64,000 nt of DNA from Pseudomonas sp. C2B4 (GCF_013359695.1 NZ_JABFMU010000003.1:1-64000); one strand, 5' to 3'; positions 1-9,371 are shown, counted from the stretch's first letter. The notes: a model not told the origin generated them from the sequence alone. Program-made: numbers and translations.

Positions 1-168
1 TTGGTTCCTTTTTGGCGTTTGAAAAAGGGACTCGCCGTAAGGGCGAAACCATAAGCGGCCGTTACCGCAGAAATGGATATGTTCACCAGCAAAAGACAGG
101 TCGGCTGTCAGGCCGCCTTCGCGAGCAGGCTCGCTCCCACAGTTTGATCGGGGTACGGCCAGGGAATA
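1..168. other. Left-edge intergenic stretch
   Basis: I see no convincing gene here. The stretch lies downstream of pprB, which is read leftwards. It ends in a single REP-type palindrome, listed separately. The first 60 bases have no coding frame that I can recognise, and the neighbouring gene is outside the window. Confidence 0.5.
113..141. repeat. REP-type palindrome, single copy
   Basis: The segment carries the core TTCGCGAGCAGGCTCGCTCC seen at many other intergenic places in this window. Only one copy is visible here, so it is a singlet rather than an inverted pair. It lies beyond the 3' end of pprB, a usual site for REPs in Pseudomonas. Confidence 0.8.
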
Positions 169-963
169 TCAGTGGGCAATGACTCGCTGGCGCAACCCGG
201 AACCACTGGGCGAAAGCGCCAACGCCAACTGCGTCCGATTATGCATATGCGTCAACCGCAACACCTGCGACACATACAGCTTCACCGTGTTCTCGGTAAT
301 CCCCAACTCACAGGCAATCTGATAATTGGTAAACCCCTTGCCCACCAACCGCGCCACATCCAGCTGCCGTGGCGACAGCTGATTGAAAACCGCCGGGATT
401 TCCACCCGATCCACCTCGCTGATACCGCCCTCAGCCGAATCCGTCGCGGCGGAGGCAGGCGCACGCCGAACCTTGTCCAGGTCTTGATACAGGTCATTGA
501 TCGACTCGGACAGGTACTGCAGCTTCTGATTCAGGTGCCCCAGTTGCAAGGTCTTGTGCCGCTCATGCACGGCCACTTCCTGACGCTGCAGGCCTTCGAG
601 CAACTCATTCAGATCGATCGGTTTCTGGTAGTAATCGGCAATCCCGGCGCGCAACGCCTTGATCACGTCCTGCTTGTCCGCGCGGCCGGTGAGCATGATC
701 GCTTCGAATGCACGGTGTTTGCCGGACAGGCGTTGCAGCTCCTGGACCAGTTGAATGCCGTCCAGTCCGGGCATGTGCAGATCGCACAGCACCAGACCGA
801 TATCGGTGTCTTCGTTAAAACGCTCGATGGCCTGATGGCCTGAGTCGCAAGGCACACAACGGTAACCGTTGTGCTCAAGAAATTCGCAGAGTTCTTCAAC
901 GATCAAGGGCTGGTCGTCGACCACAAGGACTTTTACTGCCGAGGTACGCTTGTTCACGTGCAA
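169..963 (-). CDS. pprB: PprB-like two-component response regulator (REC + LuxR HTH)
   Basis: The product is a 264-residue cytoplasmic transcription regulator. Residues 10-125 form a receiver domain with the acidic pair D16/D17, phosphoacceptor D61 in CDLHMPG, T92 and K114. Residues 195-250 form a LuxR/NarL-type helix-turn-helix (LSPRQLDVARL...TNYQIA...TENTVKLYVSQ). A polar, partly helical linker joins them. In P. aeruginosa, PprB is the partner of kinase PprA and activates type IVb Flp pilus and adhesin genes. Here fppA, a tadE-like gene, pprA and a tadG-like gene sit within 6 kb, which supports the same role. The assignment rests on domain order plus this context; no binding site was identified. 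Confidence 0.85.
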   Translation of the reverse strand: MHVNKRTSAVKVLVVDDQPLIVEELCEFLEHNGYRCVPCDSGHQAIERFNEDTDIGLVLCDLHMPGLDGIQLVQELQRLSGKHRAFEAIMLTGRADKQDVIKALRAGIADYYQKPIDLNELLEGLQRQEVAVHERHKTLQLGHLNQKLQYLSESINDLYQDLDKVRRAPASAATDSAEGGISEVDRVEIPAVFNQLSPRQLDVARLVGKGFTNYQIACELGITENTVKLYVSQVLRLTHMHNRTQLALALSPSGSGLRQRVIAH

Positions 964-1059
964 CTCCCTGCCTGGTCAAAAGCTGACCGTTCCTGTACTC
1001 ACAGCCTGTAGCCGTAGAGCTACTGTAAGAAAGTAGCCGCACTTCCCGACTCTGTACAC

Positions 1060-1530
1060 CTAGCCGAGCCAGGCAAACGTGAGCAGCAACCCCACCAGCA
1101 GGAAAGGAGCAAAGGGTTGTTTCTTTGACATTCCAGGCTCCAGATAACGCACATGACTTCTAACCCCTTGACCGATATGAAGCCAGACTCTTGGCGCCAG
1201 CAGCAGCCAGCACACGCTGGCCAACCCGGCACCGATAAACACGCCCAGCACATGCCGACCGTCGGTCGCCAGCCCCAGGGCCGTGAGGAGTTTCACATCC
1301 CCGGCTCCCAGCTTTCGCAGCGCATAACCGGGCAGGGTAAAGACCAGCGCCAGCAATGCGGCCCAGCCACCCTGTTCGGCGGTTGCGCCAAGCCAGGTAG
1401 TGCCGCTCCATAGCATCCAGCCCAAGGCCAGCGCGCCGACACCCAGGGTCAGGCTATTGGCGATATGGCGCTCACGAGCATCCTGCACTGCGCAAAGCGT
1501 CAGCCAGATCAGTAGGACAAAGTTCTGCAT
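1060..1530 (-). CDS. fppA: FppA-like prepilin peptidase (A24 family)
   Basis: This 156-residue membrane protein is a short aspartic peptidase of the type IV prepilin family, the size expected for TadV/FppA enzymes that lack the N-methyltransferase half of PilD. The two catalytic aspartates are visible: D17 in the VQDARERHI segment and D78 in the GAGDVK (GxGD) motif. Several hydrophobic segments span the inner membrane. It would cleave Flp prepilin and the TadE/TadF pseudopilins. It lies just upstream of pprB on the same strand and is divergent from the tadE-like gene. No Flp major pilin gene is visible in the window. Confidence 0.87.
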   Translation of the reverse strand: MQNFVLLIWLTLCAVQDARERHIANSLTLGVGALALGWMLWSGTTWLGATAEQGGWAALLALVFTLPGYALRKLGAGDVKLLTALGLATDGRHVLGVFIGAGLASVCWLLLAPRVWLHIGQGVRSHVRYLEPGMSKKQPFAPFLLVGLLLTFAWLG

Positions 1531-1605
1531 TCGGTAAAAAACGTCTCTTTTGGCTGAATGATTCTATGCTGACATTACGCAGTGATGGTCAGGGTAGACG
1601 CACTC

Positions 1606-2046
1606 ATGAAAACCAACCTCCCCCGCAAGCAAAAAGGCGCCGCCGCGATCGAATTTGCCTTGGTGTTCGTCATCTTTTTCGCCGTGTTCTACGCGATCGT
1701 CGCGTACAGCCTGCCGCTGTTGCTGATGCAATCATTCAATCAGTCCACCGCCGAAGCCGTGCGCCGTAGTGTGGCGCTGGATCCGAGCACACCCGGATAC
1801 GAAGCCGCGCTGAAAACCATCGTCAAGGATGAGTTGAAACGTCAGCTGAAATGGATTCCCGCCGCGCTGAAATTCAATGTCGACACCGACGCCACCACCA
1901 CTTACACGGCCGGCGTGTTGAAGGTCAGCATCAACTACCCCACCCACAAATTGAGTGCGGTGATGCCATTTCTGAACCTGCCGGGAGTCGGCTCGGTGCC
2001 GAATCTACCGGCAACGCTCACCGCCAGTGCGAGCCTGCAATTTTGA
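1606..2046 (+). CDS. TadE-like pseudopilin
   Basis: The product has 146 residues when read from the ATG at 1606, which has an AGGG about 11 bases upstream. A GTG at 1582 would add eight residues but has no visible ribosome site. The N-terminus has the TadE signature: a short basic stretch (NLPRKQKGAAAIEF) followed by a hydrophobic helix, with the glycine-alanine and glutamate positions of class III prepilins. FppA, encoded divergently next door, is the likely processing peptidase. The rest is a small periplasmic domain. Its stop overlaps the proposed start of pprA, so the two are probably translated from one message. Confidence 0.75.
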   Translation: MKTNLPRKQKGAAAIEFALVFVIFFAVFYAIVAYSLPLLLMQSFNQSTAEAVRRSVALDPSTPGYEAALKTIVKDELKRQLKWIPAALKFNVDTDATTTYTAGVLKVSINYPTHKLSAVMPFLNLPGVGSVPNLPATLTASASLQF

Positions 2047-4811
2047 GTGCCGGGGACAAACTCTTCGGGCGCTTGCTCAACCGTCACCCCTCGCCGCCGC
2101 AGTCATCCCTGGAGCCACCGAGCCTGCTCAGTGTCGGTCTGCAAATGCATCTGGATACCGAGGGTCGGGTGCTGCACCTGACCGGCCCGCTGCGGCATCA
2201 ATTGGCGCAACAGCTGCCCGGCGCACAGGTGCCGCCTCTGCTCGATTTTTTATTGCCCCACTGCAGCCTCGTCGTCGAGGGCGTACCCGCCGACTGGCAG
2301 GGCCAACTGCTTGATCTGGATTTCTACAGCCTGAGTGGTCAGCCCTTGCACCTGCGTGGCTGGGTCCAGCCATTGGCCGATGGCTGGCTGCTGCAATTGC
2401 TGGACATTGGCGACCTGCTGCTCGAACGCCGACAATCGCGCCTGCGCGAGCAGTGCCAGTTGCTCGCGGTGCAGATCGGCGAGCAATTGCGCCTGTGCAG
2501 CCTGGCGCGCCTGCCGGAAGTGCTGAGTGAGCAACTGCAAAGCCTGGCCCAGCGTTTTCACATCCCGTGCATTGCATTGGCGTTGCTCGACGAGCAGGAA
2601 CAGGGCTGGCAGATTCACCACCACTACGCGGGATTCGACGCCCCCCGGCTGTGGCAAAACGGTCAGCGCCTGGGCACGGGCCTCGACAGCCTGAACGGCT
2701 CCGCGCCGCAGCATCTGAATCTTATGGAGCACCCACGCCTGCAAAGCATCTTCGGCAACACCGAGGGCTTCGTCGTGCCTTATCACGATGCCCAGGGGGT
2801 GGCGGCCTGGCTGCTCTGCGGCTGCTATTCGGTGCAGCAACAGGCGCCGGACGTGGGTGAGCGCGACTGGTTGCAATTCGCCGCCGCGCTCGCCAGCCCC
2901 TTGCTGGAGCGTTTGCGCGAGCACCGGCATCACCTGCAACTGGAGCGCATGGAATCGCTGCAAGCGTTACTCGGTACGGGCTGGTGGGAGGTCTTCAGCG
3001 ACAGTGCCGAGGTGCAATTGGCGCCCTCGCTGGCCGCGGCCCTGAACCTTGCCAGTACGCGCCTACCGTTGTCCGACTGGATCGATCAAGTCCACCCCGC
3101 CGACCGCGAAGAGCTGCGCAGTCGCCTGCAAGCGTTGCAGGACGACGCCACGCCGTTACTGACCTGCGTGCGCCGACATCGCCCCGACACCGGCTCGGCG
3201 CCAGACTGGTATCGCCTGCAAGGCCAGGCCCTGGGCATCGGCAAGCATCGGCGGCTGGTGGGTTTCATGCTCGACATCAGCGACATCAAAAACCAGGAGC
3301 AACATGCCGCGGCAGCCCATGCGCGACTCGACAATCTGATCGCCCATTCGCCTGCCGTGATTTACGTGCAGCGGTATGTCGAAGGCGCGTTGCAACCGAC
3401 CTTTTTCAGCGACAGCCTGTTGCCGTTGCTGGGCTGGACTCTGGCCGATTGCGCCGGTGCCGCGTTGATCGAACGGATTCACCCCGAGGACCGCAACGGC
3501 TATTTCGAACGCACCCGCCAACTGTTGCGCGAAGGTTCGGTCAGTGCCCGCTATCGGCTGCGCGACAGCCGCGGCGCTTACCACTGGTTGCTCGATGAAG
3601 CCAAATTGCTGCGCGACGATCTGGGCCTGCCGGTGGAAGCCGTGGGCCTGTGGCTGGATGTCACCGAGGCGACCCTGGCCACCGAACAGGTCAAGCAGAG
3701 CGAAGAGCGTTACCGGATTCTGGTGGAAGACTCGCCGGCGATGATCTGCCGCTACCGCCCGGACCTGACCCTGACGTTCGGCAACAAACCGCTGGCGACG
3801 TATCTGGAGTGCCCGCCGGAGCAATTGCCGGGGGTCAACCTGGGCAGCTGGATGTCCACGGAACAGCGTGAGGCCTTCAACCAGCGCCTGAGTCGGTTGA
3901 GCCCCGAGTTCCCGGTCAGCACCGCCGAGATCAATCTGCAACTGCCGGGGCGGGAACACGCCTGGTGGGTGTGGTCGGATCGCGGGGTGTTCGATCAGCA
4001 AGGGCAGTTGTTGGAAATTCAGGCCGTGGGCCGCGACAACACTGAGGTCCGGCGTTCGCAGCAACAACTCATGCAAAGTGCAAAAATGGCCACCCTCGGC
4101 GAAATGGCCACCGGCTTGGCCCATGAAATCAATCAACCGCTGAACGTGATGCGCATGGCCATCGTCAACGTGCTCAAACGCCTGGAAAAAGGCGATGCGC
4201 CAATCGACTACCTGACCGACAAACTCACCCGCATCGATACACAGGTGCAGCGTGCCGCTCGGGTGGTGGATCACATGCGGGTCTTCGGTCGGCGTTCAGA
4301 GATCGAGCAGCATCCGTTCAACCCGGCCCAGGCCATCGAGGGCACGCTCTCGCTGCTGGCCGAGGGCATGCGCGGCAAAGGCGTTGATTTGCGCATCAGC
4401 GAACCGGGATTCGAGGTGCAGGTGCACGGCCATGTCGACCAGCTGGAACAGGTGCTGATCAACCTGATGGTCAACGCCCGGGATGCATTGCTGGGCAAAC
4501 GCGAAACCGATCCGAGCCTCAAGCCGTGGATTTCGCTGTACGCCGAGCGGGATGAGCAGTCGGTGCGGCTGTGGGTCGAGGACAACGGCGGCGGCATCGA
4601 TCCGCGCCTGCTGGAGCGGATTTTCGAGCCGTTCTTCACCACCAAACCGGTGGGTGTCGGCACCGGTCTGGGGCTGTCGGTGAGTTACGGCATCATCGAG
4701 AACATGGGCGGCACGCTCAGCGTCAGGAACTCGGTCCAGGGCGCGCGGTTTTGCATCGAGTTGCCCATCGTCCTGGACGATCAAATCACCAGCGATGCTC
4801 GTCCGGAGTGA
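2043..4811 (+). CDS. pprA: PprA-like sensor histidine kinase
   Basis: The protein is a large soluble histidine kinase of about 922 residues. The N-terminal half has a GAF-like segment and at least two PAS-like segments (around HPEDRNGYFERTR and ERYRILVEDSPAMICRYRP). The C-terminal half has a HisKA H-box (EMATGLAHEINQP), an N-box (NLMVNARDAL) and an ATP-binding domain with VEDNGGGI and GTGLGLS. It has no obvious transmembrane helix. It is the natural partner of PprB. The start is uncertain: a TTG at 2043 overlaps the tadE-like stop, while an ATG at 2145 would give about 888 residues. The 3' end overlaps the convergent tadG-like gene by 31 bases. Confidence 0.82.
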   Translation: MSAGDKLFGRLLNRHPSPPQSSLEPPSLLSVGLQMHLDTEGRVLHLTGPLRHQLAQQLPGAQVPPLLDFLLPHCSLVVEGVPADWQGQLLDLDFYSLSGQPLHLRGWVQPLADGWLLQLLDIGDLLLERRQSRLREQCQLLAVQIGEQLRLCSLARLPEVLSEQLQSLAQRFHIPCIALALLDEQEQGWQIHHHYAGFDAPRLWQNGQRLGTGLDSLNGSAPQHLNLMEHPRLQSIFGNTEGFVVPYHDAQGVAAWLLCGCYSVQQQAPDVGERDWLQFAAALASPLLERLREHRHHLQLERMESLQALLGTGWWEVFSDSAEVQLAPSLAAALNLASTRLPLSDWIDQVHPADREELRSRLQALQDDATPLLTCVRRHRPDTGSAPDWYRLQGQALGIGKHRRLVGFMLDISDIKNQEQHAAAAHARLDNLIAHSPAVIYVQRYVEGALQPTFFSDSLLPLLGWTLADCAGAALIERIHPEDRNGYFERTRQLLREGSVSARYRLRDSRGAYHWLLDEAKLLRDDLGLPVEAVGLWLDVTEATLATEQVKQSEERYRILVEDSPAMICRYRPDLTLTFGNKPLATYLECPPEQLPGVNLGSWMSTEQREAFNQRLSRLSPEFPVSTAEINLQLPGREHAWWVWSDRGVFDQQGQLLEIQAVGRDNTEVRRSQQQLMQSAKMATLGEMATGLAHEINQPLNVMRMAIVNVLKRLEKGDAPIDYLTDKLTRIDTQVQRAARVVDHMRVFGRRSEIEQHPFNPAQAIEGTLSLLAEGMRGKGVDLRISEPGFEVQVHGHVDQLEQVLINLMVNARDALLGKRETDPSLKPWISLYAERDEQSVRLWVEDNGGGIDPRLLERIFEPFFTTKPVGVGTGLGLSVSYGIIENMGGTLSVRNSVQGARFCIELPIVLDDQITSDARPE

Positions 4812-6763
4812 CAGCTGAGGTTGGCGCCGACTTCGACTTTGTTCAGGTCGATACCCAAGCTCGCCAGCAACGTATTGATCAACGTGTCCAGCAGCGGGCT
4901 AAGCACTGTGTTGATGGCATTGACCAGCGCCGTGGTGACGTCGTTCAAGATGCTCCCCAACCCCGCCACGATGCCGCCCGACGGCCCATACATGTTCACG
5001 CCCAGGTTGCTCACGGTGGTGCTCAGGCTGTTGACGATGTTGTGGGTGGTGAAGGCGTAGAAGAACGGTGGCTGATTGATCTCCGGAAGGCTGGAGGCGG
5101 CCGGTGCAGAATAAACGTGTGGCATGTTGGCGTTCTGCGCGATCGGCGTATTGACCAGAATATCGATGCCGCCACCGATGCCGGGTCGATGGTTGTAGCA
5201 CACGGGTGGCAAGAACAGCAGCCGGTTGCAGGTCTGCACCCCGATATCGATGACCTTCAACGGCTTGACGTTATTGGTCGGCGGAACGGTGGGAGAGCCA
5301 AACACATCTGAAGGATCGATCTGGCCGATTTTCAGGCCGATCAGCGTGGTGGTGGTGTTGGTCGTCAGGCTTTTGCTGGTCGCGCTCACGCAACTGTAAG
5401 CGGTGACATAGCTCCAGGCACCGGCCGCTTCCAGCGCAACGTCGATCCGTATCGGCGGTGGCAGCAGCTTGATTTCCGGGATGTCACACGCCGCGCCCAG
5501 CGCACAGGTCAATGAATCGATGACACCCACCAGGTCCAGATGCAGCAAGGGTTCGAGGACGTTTGCCAGCGGTGCGACCAGATCCAGGACTGCATTGACC
5601 AGCGGCGTGATCGCCCCGAGCACTGGCAGGTTGATCGACAGCAATGTCTTGACCTGGGCGGTTTTCACATAGATTCGATTGGGCCCCAACGGCGCCAGTG
5701 CCGCGTTTTTCGGGTTGCCGATGGCGGACAGTTGCGGCGGTTCCATCACCTGAATGCGTGCGGTGATTTGCGCCACGCCCGCGAGGTTGATCGGCAGGGT
5801 CGCCACCAGACCGTTTTTCTTGTTGGCCAGCTGCACAACCCCTTCAATCAGGTCGAAGGCCTTGAGGTTCACGGCCAGGGCTGAAATGTCGGTGCCACTT
5901 TCAACATGCAACAGGTTACCCAGCACCACGCTGTTTGCTCCGGAAGCCACCTTCAACGCTTGCAGGCTGACAATCGTTGCGCTCGCACTCAGGGTGCCAT
6001 TGGGGTCCAGCACATTAATGGCCGTCTGGATCAATTGGCTGACGTTGATCGTGTTGCCCAGCACTTGGTCGTAGCCTGCCGCGCTCAGGCCCAGGTCGAT
6101 TTTCAATCGATTGAGGTAACCGAGCAGGCTGATATTGGTATTGACCAATCCGTTCCAGCCCACCGCGCTGATATTGACGCTGCCGCCCAACAAGCCGCCG
6201 AACAACGAATTGGTGATGGTGGCTTTGCTGGTATCGAAGCTCAGCGCGGCACTGCGGATGGTCAGCGACGCCAACGGGGGCGGCAATGCTGCGACAGCGG
6301 TAGCGCTGAGGGTGAGTTTTGAACCTGCCGGAGCGCCGCCGAACAGTGCGCCAATCCCGCCGGCAATGCTCTGTGTGACGACATGGCTGGCGACGACCCG
6401 GATGGCCTCGCTTTTGCCGGGGTCGGCGCCGAACACGCGAAGGTTGTTGGCATCCAGCGTCAGCACACCGCAGGCAACGGCCAGTCCGCGCCCGTCGCTG
6501 GGCAGGGGGAAACCATTGCGCTGCGCACTGGCGGTGGCATAGGTAACGGCTGTTGAGCCCGCGGAACAATCTCCGCCTCGGGTGGCAGCTTCAAGAGCAG
6601 CCATGTCGGCGACGCGCTGCAGGCTGCGTTTTTCCAGGTAGAGACGACCGCTGTCGAGGACGAGCAAGGCGAACACCAGCGCCAATGCCAGTGTGAGGGT
6701 CGCCATCAGACCGATCGCCCCCCGTTGTCGGGCCGGACCGCGAAACTGCATGCGGGGCGACAT
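4781..6763 (-). CDS. tadG: TadG-like Flp pilus assembly protein
   Basis: The product has 660 residues. The ATG at 6763 was chosen because an AGGAG lies 7 bases upstream; an upstream in-frame extension has no such site. Residues about 14-60 form the TadE/TadG N-terminal module: RQRGAIGLMA, a hydrophobic helix, then LDSGRLYLEKRSLQRVADMAALEAA. The long remainder is low-complexity, rich in Leu, Asn, Ala and Val, and is probably exported. TadG-type proteins are membrane-anchored parts of Flp pilus systems. It is convergent with pprA and shares 31 bases with it. The gene name rests on domain and context, since the long C-terminal part is poorly conserved in this family. Confidence 0.75.
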   Translation of the reverse strand: MSPRMQFRGPARQRGAIGLMATLTLALALVFALLVLDSGRLYLEKRSLQRVADMAALEAATRGGDCSAGSTAVTYATASAQRNGFPLPSDGRGLAVACGVLTLDANNLRVFGADPGKSEAIRVVASHVVTQSIAGGIGALFGGAPAGSKLTLSATAVAALPPPLASLTIRSAALSFDTSKATITNSLFGGLLGGSVNISAVGWNGLVNTNISLLGYLNRLKIDLGLSAAGYDQVLGNTINVSQLIQTAINVLDPNGTLSASATIVSLQALKVASGANSVVLGNLLHVESGTDISALAVNLKAFDLIEGVVQLANKKNGLVATLPINLAGVAQITARIQVMEPPQLSAIGNPKNAALAPLGPNRIYVKTAQVKTLLSINLPVLGAITPLVNAVLDLVAPLANVLEPLLHLDLVGVIDSLTCALGAACDIPEIKLLPPPIRIDVALEAAGAWSYVTAYSCVSATSKSLTTNTTTTLIGLKIGQIDPSDVFGSPTVPPTNNVKPLKVIDIGVQTCNRLLFLPPVCYNHRPGIGGGIDILVNTPIAQNANMPHVYSAPAASSLPEINQPPFFYAFTTHNIVNSLSTTVSNLGVNMYGPSGGIVAGLGSILNDVTTALVNAINTVLSPLLDTLINTLLASLGIDLNKVEVGANLSCHSGRASLVI

Positions 6764-6875
6764 CGCGCACTCCTTTGCCGGCGCTCTGCCGGGCGCTACC
6801 TCCGTTGGTGTGATGCAGTGTAGACAAGGGTTCAGCTCACTGCTGGCAACTCGCCATACAGTCACCAAAAAACCC

Positions 6876-6967
6876 CTGTGGGAGCGGGCTTGCTCGCGAA
6901 AGCGGTGTATCAGTCAGTTTGATGTCGACTGACACACTGCTTTCGCGAGCAAGCCCGCTCCCACAAG
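6876..6967. repeat. REP doublet (inverted pair)
   Basis: Two copies of the GGGAGCGGGCTTGCTCGCGA core face each other across about 35 bases, so the element could fold as one long cruciform. It lies between the DUF4136 gene at 6996 and the tadG-like gene, both on the minus strand. This is the GGGCTTGC subfamily, also found at 9851. Confidence 0.88.
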
Positions 6968-6995
6968 GGATAGGTGGTGTTAGTGAAATACGTGA

Positions 6996-7553
6996 TTACC
7001 GGGGTGGATAGTTGGCCAATATCCGGGTGACCGTTTCGCGTATCGCATTGCTGCGGTCCGAAGGATTCGGTGTGCGGCTGAGTATCTGTTCATCACTGCC
7101 GCGCCATACCAGTTTGCCGTCCTTGCCATCGAGCAGGTCGATCTGGATGGTCGCCACCTTGTAACTGATGTTGCGGGTTTCGTTGTACATCGGTGCGCCC
7201 CAGTAGCCGTACCACGGGTTACCCCAACCGCCACCATAGTTAGTGGTCACTTGTTGCTGGCGCTCTTCGACAATCAGGTAGGTCTGCACATTCAAATCAC
7301 CCTTGGCACCGCCTGCCGCCGGACGCAACCCACGCTGATCCAGTTGATCGGCCACCGATTGGCGCACGCGTTGCTCGGTCAGGTCGCTCTTGATCCGGGG
7401 GTCGTCCGGGCGGTATTGCAGGGCGGGTTCTTTCCAGCTCCAGCTGTGATAGGAAGCGAAATCGCGGCTGGCGTCGAAGTCATGATTGACCTGGTTGGCG
7501 GCGCAGGCACTGAGCAGCGCGGCCACTGCCAGTAAAGCGAAACGGCGGAACAT
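6996..7553 (-). CDS. DUF4136 lipoprotein A
   Basis: The 185-residue product starts with a signal sequence and a lipobox (LLSAC, Cys at 17), so it is a predicted envelope lipoprotein. The mature part matches the DUF4136 pattern: an early FDASRDFASYHSWSW segment, a conserved DPR..SDLTEQRVRQSV helix, QLDQRGL, and a Gly/Tyr/Trp-rich insert near residues 107-120. The function of DUF4136 is unknown. A second gene of the same family follows upstream with a 56-base gap, which suggests an old tandem duplication and co-transcription. Confidence 0.8.
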   Translation of the reverse strand: MFRRFALLAVAALLSACAANQVNHDFDASRDFASYHSWSWKEPALQYRPDDPRIKSDLTEQRVRQSVADQLDQRGLRPAAGGAKGDLNVQTYLIVEERQQQVTTNYGGGWGNPWYGYWGAPMYNETRNISYKVATIQIDLLDGKDGKLVWRGSDEQILSRTPNPSDRSNAIRETVTRILANYPPR

Positions 7554-7609
7554 GATGATTCTCCGATTGAGAACATGAACCTGTGTGAAATGCTTCTTAA
7601 CAACAGAAG

Positions 7610-8227
7610 CTAACTAGGAGGATACGCCGACATCGCCTTTTCTACAGCTTCCCGAATGGCATCTGCTTGCTGGCTCTGAGTGCTTCGCCTGCTGGTTTCG
7701 GCGCTGGAACTCCACACCGGTTGGCCGCTCTGTGCGTCGTACATATCCACCTGCACCACGACCACTTGTTCCTGATAAGTCCGCACGACGGGCACGCTGC
7801 CGTACATGCCATAACCCGGGCCATACCCATACCTGTTGTAGCCGCCGTAACCGCCGTAATAGCCGTAGTCGTCCTGAACCTGACGCAAGCGGGTCTCCAG
7901 GCGCAGGTCAGCGCTGACGAACAAGTCCGCCGGGCGATTGTCGTGCAGGGGGCGCAAACCGCGTTGGTCCAGCGCATTGCTGACCGCCTCGGCGACCTGC
8001 GCCGAGTCGGCCCACGAAGTGCCCGGTGGCAGGCGCCCGTCGAGCCAGGCCCAACTGCGGTAGCGCCCGTAGTCACGGGGCGGTGCCGGGTAGGCGCTGC
8101 GGTCGAAGGTGTTGGCCGCCTGTGGCGGCGCCGGGGGAATCGGGTTGGAGGACGCCACATACGGGTTGGTGCCCTGGCAGGCAGCCAAACCCAGGCAGAT
8201 CACCAACAACCCTGAACGAGTTTTCAT
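7610..8227 (-). CDS. DUF4136 lipoprotein B
   Basis: The 205-residue product has a signal peptide with a lipobox (GLAAC, Cys at 17). The body repeats the DUF4136 layout of its neighbour: a [13 protein letters not shown] strand, a [17 protein letters not shown] helix, then a Tyr/Gly-rich insert (residues about 120-145), [17 protein letters not shown] and a closing [17 protein letters not shown] helix. The last helix aligns well with SNAIRETVTRILANYPP of the neighbouring protein. It is a predicted envelope lipoprotein of unknown role. It is the first of the two paralogues to be transcribed and lies 12 bases downstream of cmoM. Confidence 0.8.
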   Translation of the reverse strand: MKTRSGLLVICLGLAACQGTNPYVASSNPIPPAPPQAANTFDRSAYPAPPRDYGRYRSWAWLDGRLPPGTSWADSAQVAEAVSNALDQRGLRPLHDNRPADLFVSADLRLETRLRQVQDDYGYYGGYGGYNRYGYGPGYGMYGSVPVVRTYQEQVVVVQVDMYDAQSGQPVWSSSAETSRRSTQSQQADAIREAVEKAMSAYPPS

Positions 8228-8239
8228 TTCACGCTCCGA

Positions 8240-8989
8240 TCAGACAGGCCGGCAGATCCAGTGCAAGTAGCGCCCAAGCCCGGCAAAGCTTGGGTGACGG
8301 CGGTGCGCCAGCTCCATTTCGAGCAAATCCGACAAGTCGGCGCGGGCCTGGAATTCCACGGGCATGTAATCGTGAAAAACCCGCACGCCACTCTGGGTTT
8401 CGACCTGCCACAAGCCTTCAAGTTGCGCCGCCAACTCCCGTGGATCCAGGGGCTGTTGCGGGGTCAGACTCTGCTTCTCGCCGGCCATGTCGTTCTTGCG
8501 CATCTTGCGGAAATGCCCCTTGAGCAAGTTGCGATAAATCAGCGCGTCGCGGTTGTAGAAGGCCAGGGACAGCCAGCCATCGGCCTTGGTCAGTTGATGC
8601 AGTACCGGCAGGATGGCGTGGGGTTCGGCCAACCATTCCAGCACGGCATGGCACAGCACCAGATCGTAGGGTTCGGTGAGCTGACCGAGCAGCTCCTGCC
8701 ACGGCGCCTGAATGAAGGTTGCGGTTTGTCTGGCCTCGGCGAAACGCTGACGGGCGCCCTCGAGCATGGGCTCGGCCGGTTCGGCCAAGGTCACCTGATG
8801 CCCGCGCTCGGCCAGCCACAACGACATGTGGCCGAGGCCGGCACCGATATCCAGGACCCGCAGCGGCCGGTCCGGCAGGATTTCGTCCAGGTCGGCCTGC
8901 AGCACCGCCAGGCGGATCGCGCCTTTGGCCCCACCGTAGATTTTTTCAGCGAAGCGCGTTGCCAGTTGATCGAAATGACGGTCGCTCAT
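8240..8989 (-). CDS. cmoM: CmoM-like tRNA carboxymethoxyuridine methyltransferase
   Basis: The 249-residue protein is a class I SAM-dependent methyltransferase. The SAM-binding motif is VLDIGAGLGHMSLWLA (residues about 45-60), followed by an acidic residue in VTLAEPAEPM. Landmarks shared with E. coli CmoM/SmtA are the start (DRHFDQLATRFAEKIYGG.KG), LCHAVLEWLAEP, LSLAFYN and GVRVFHDYM. CmoM methylates the carboxymethoxy group of wobble cmo5U to mcmo5U in certain tRNAs. The start codon shares one base with the stop of the MazG-like gene (TGATG), which indicates translational coupling. The similarity is from memory of the E. coli sequence and covers the full length. Confidence 0.85.
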   Translation of the reverse strand: MSDRHFDQLATRFAEKIYGGAKGAIRLAVLQADLDEILPDRPLRVLDIGAGLGHMSLWLAERGHQVTLAEPAEPMLEGARQRFAEARQTATFIQAPWQELLGQLTEPYDLVLCHAVLEWLAEPHAILPVLHQLTKADGWLSLAFYNRDALIYRNLLKGHFRKMRKNDMAGEKQSLTPQQPLDPRELAAQLEGLWQVETQSGVRVFHDYMPVEFQARADLSDLLEMELAHRRHPSFAGLGRYLHWICRPV

Positions 8990-9291
8990 CAGCTGAACCT
9001 CCGTTCGCTGTCGGCCAACTTGCTGCGCACCACGTCATTCATGTCCAGGCCCAACTCGCTGCACAGCAACAGCAGGTAGAGGACGATATCGCCGATCTCC
9101 TGCCCGGCATGGGCCAGTTTGTCCGCCGGCAACTGCCGCGACTGGTCTTCGGTCAGCCACTGGAAAATCTCCACCAGTTCGGCCATCTCGACACTCGCGG
9201 CCATGGCCAGGTTTTTCGGGCTGTGAAAGGGCTGCCAGTCATTGCGGTCACGGATGGCGTGCAGGCGTTCGGTCAGTTCAACAAGGTTCAT
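8989..9291 (-). CDS. MazG-like nucleotide pyrophosphohydrolase
   Basis: The product has 100 residues from the ATG at 9291, which has AGGAGA about 8 bases upstream. The reading frame continues upstream only through a REP element, so that part is not real. The protein is the short helical MazG/RS21-C6 type: KNLAMAASVEMAELVEIFQWL carries the first metal-binding ExxE, and GQEIGDIVLYLLLLCSELGLD carries the second ExxD. Such enzymes hydrolyse nucleoside triphosphates to monophosphates, often for house-cleaning. The preferred substrate cannot be told from sequence. It is coupled to cmoM by a TGATG overlap. Confidence 0.85.
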   Translation of the reverse strand: MNLVELTERLHAIRDRNDWQPFHSPKNLAMAASVEMAELVEIFQWLTEDQSRQLPADKLAHAGQEIGDIVLYLLLLCSELGLDMNDVVRSKLADSERRFS

Positions 9292-9371
9292 CGGGCTCTC
9301 CTGAAGGCGTATAGCTTCGGGGGGATGGCGAATGAAGGCAAGTGACAACCGTTGAACGACCCGTCTGTTTT

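Noticed and set aside
1-60. Possible repeat or gene remnant at the left edge
   Set aside because: The string looked familiar as a recurring Pseudomonas intergenic segment, but I could not identify it or find a second copy in the window.
172-843. Plus-strand open frame of 223 codons opposite pprB
   Set aside because: It lies wholly opposite the well-supported pprB gene, its product is rich in His, Gln and Arg as antisense frames of GC-rich genes are, and it matches no family.
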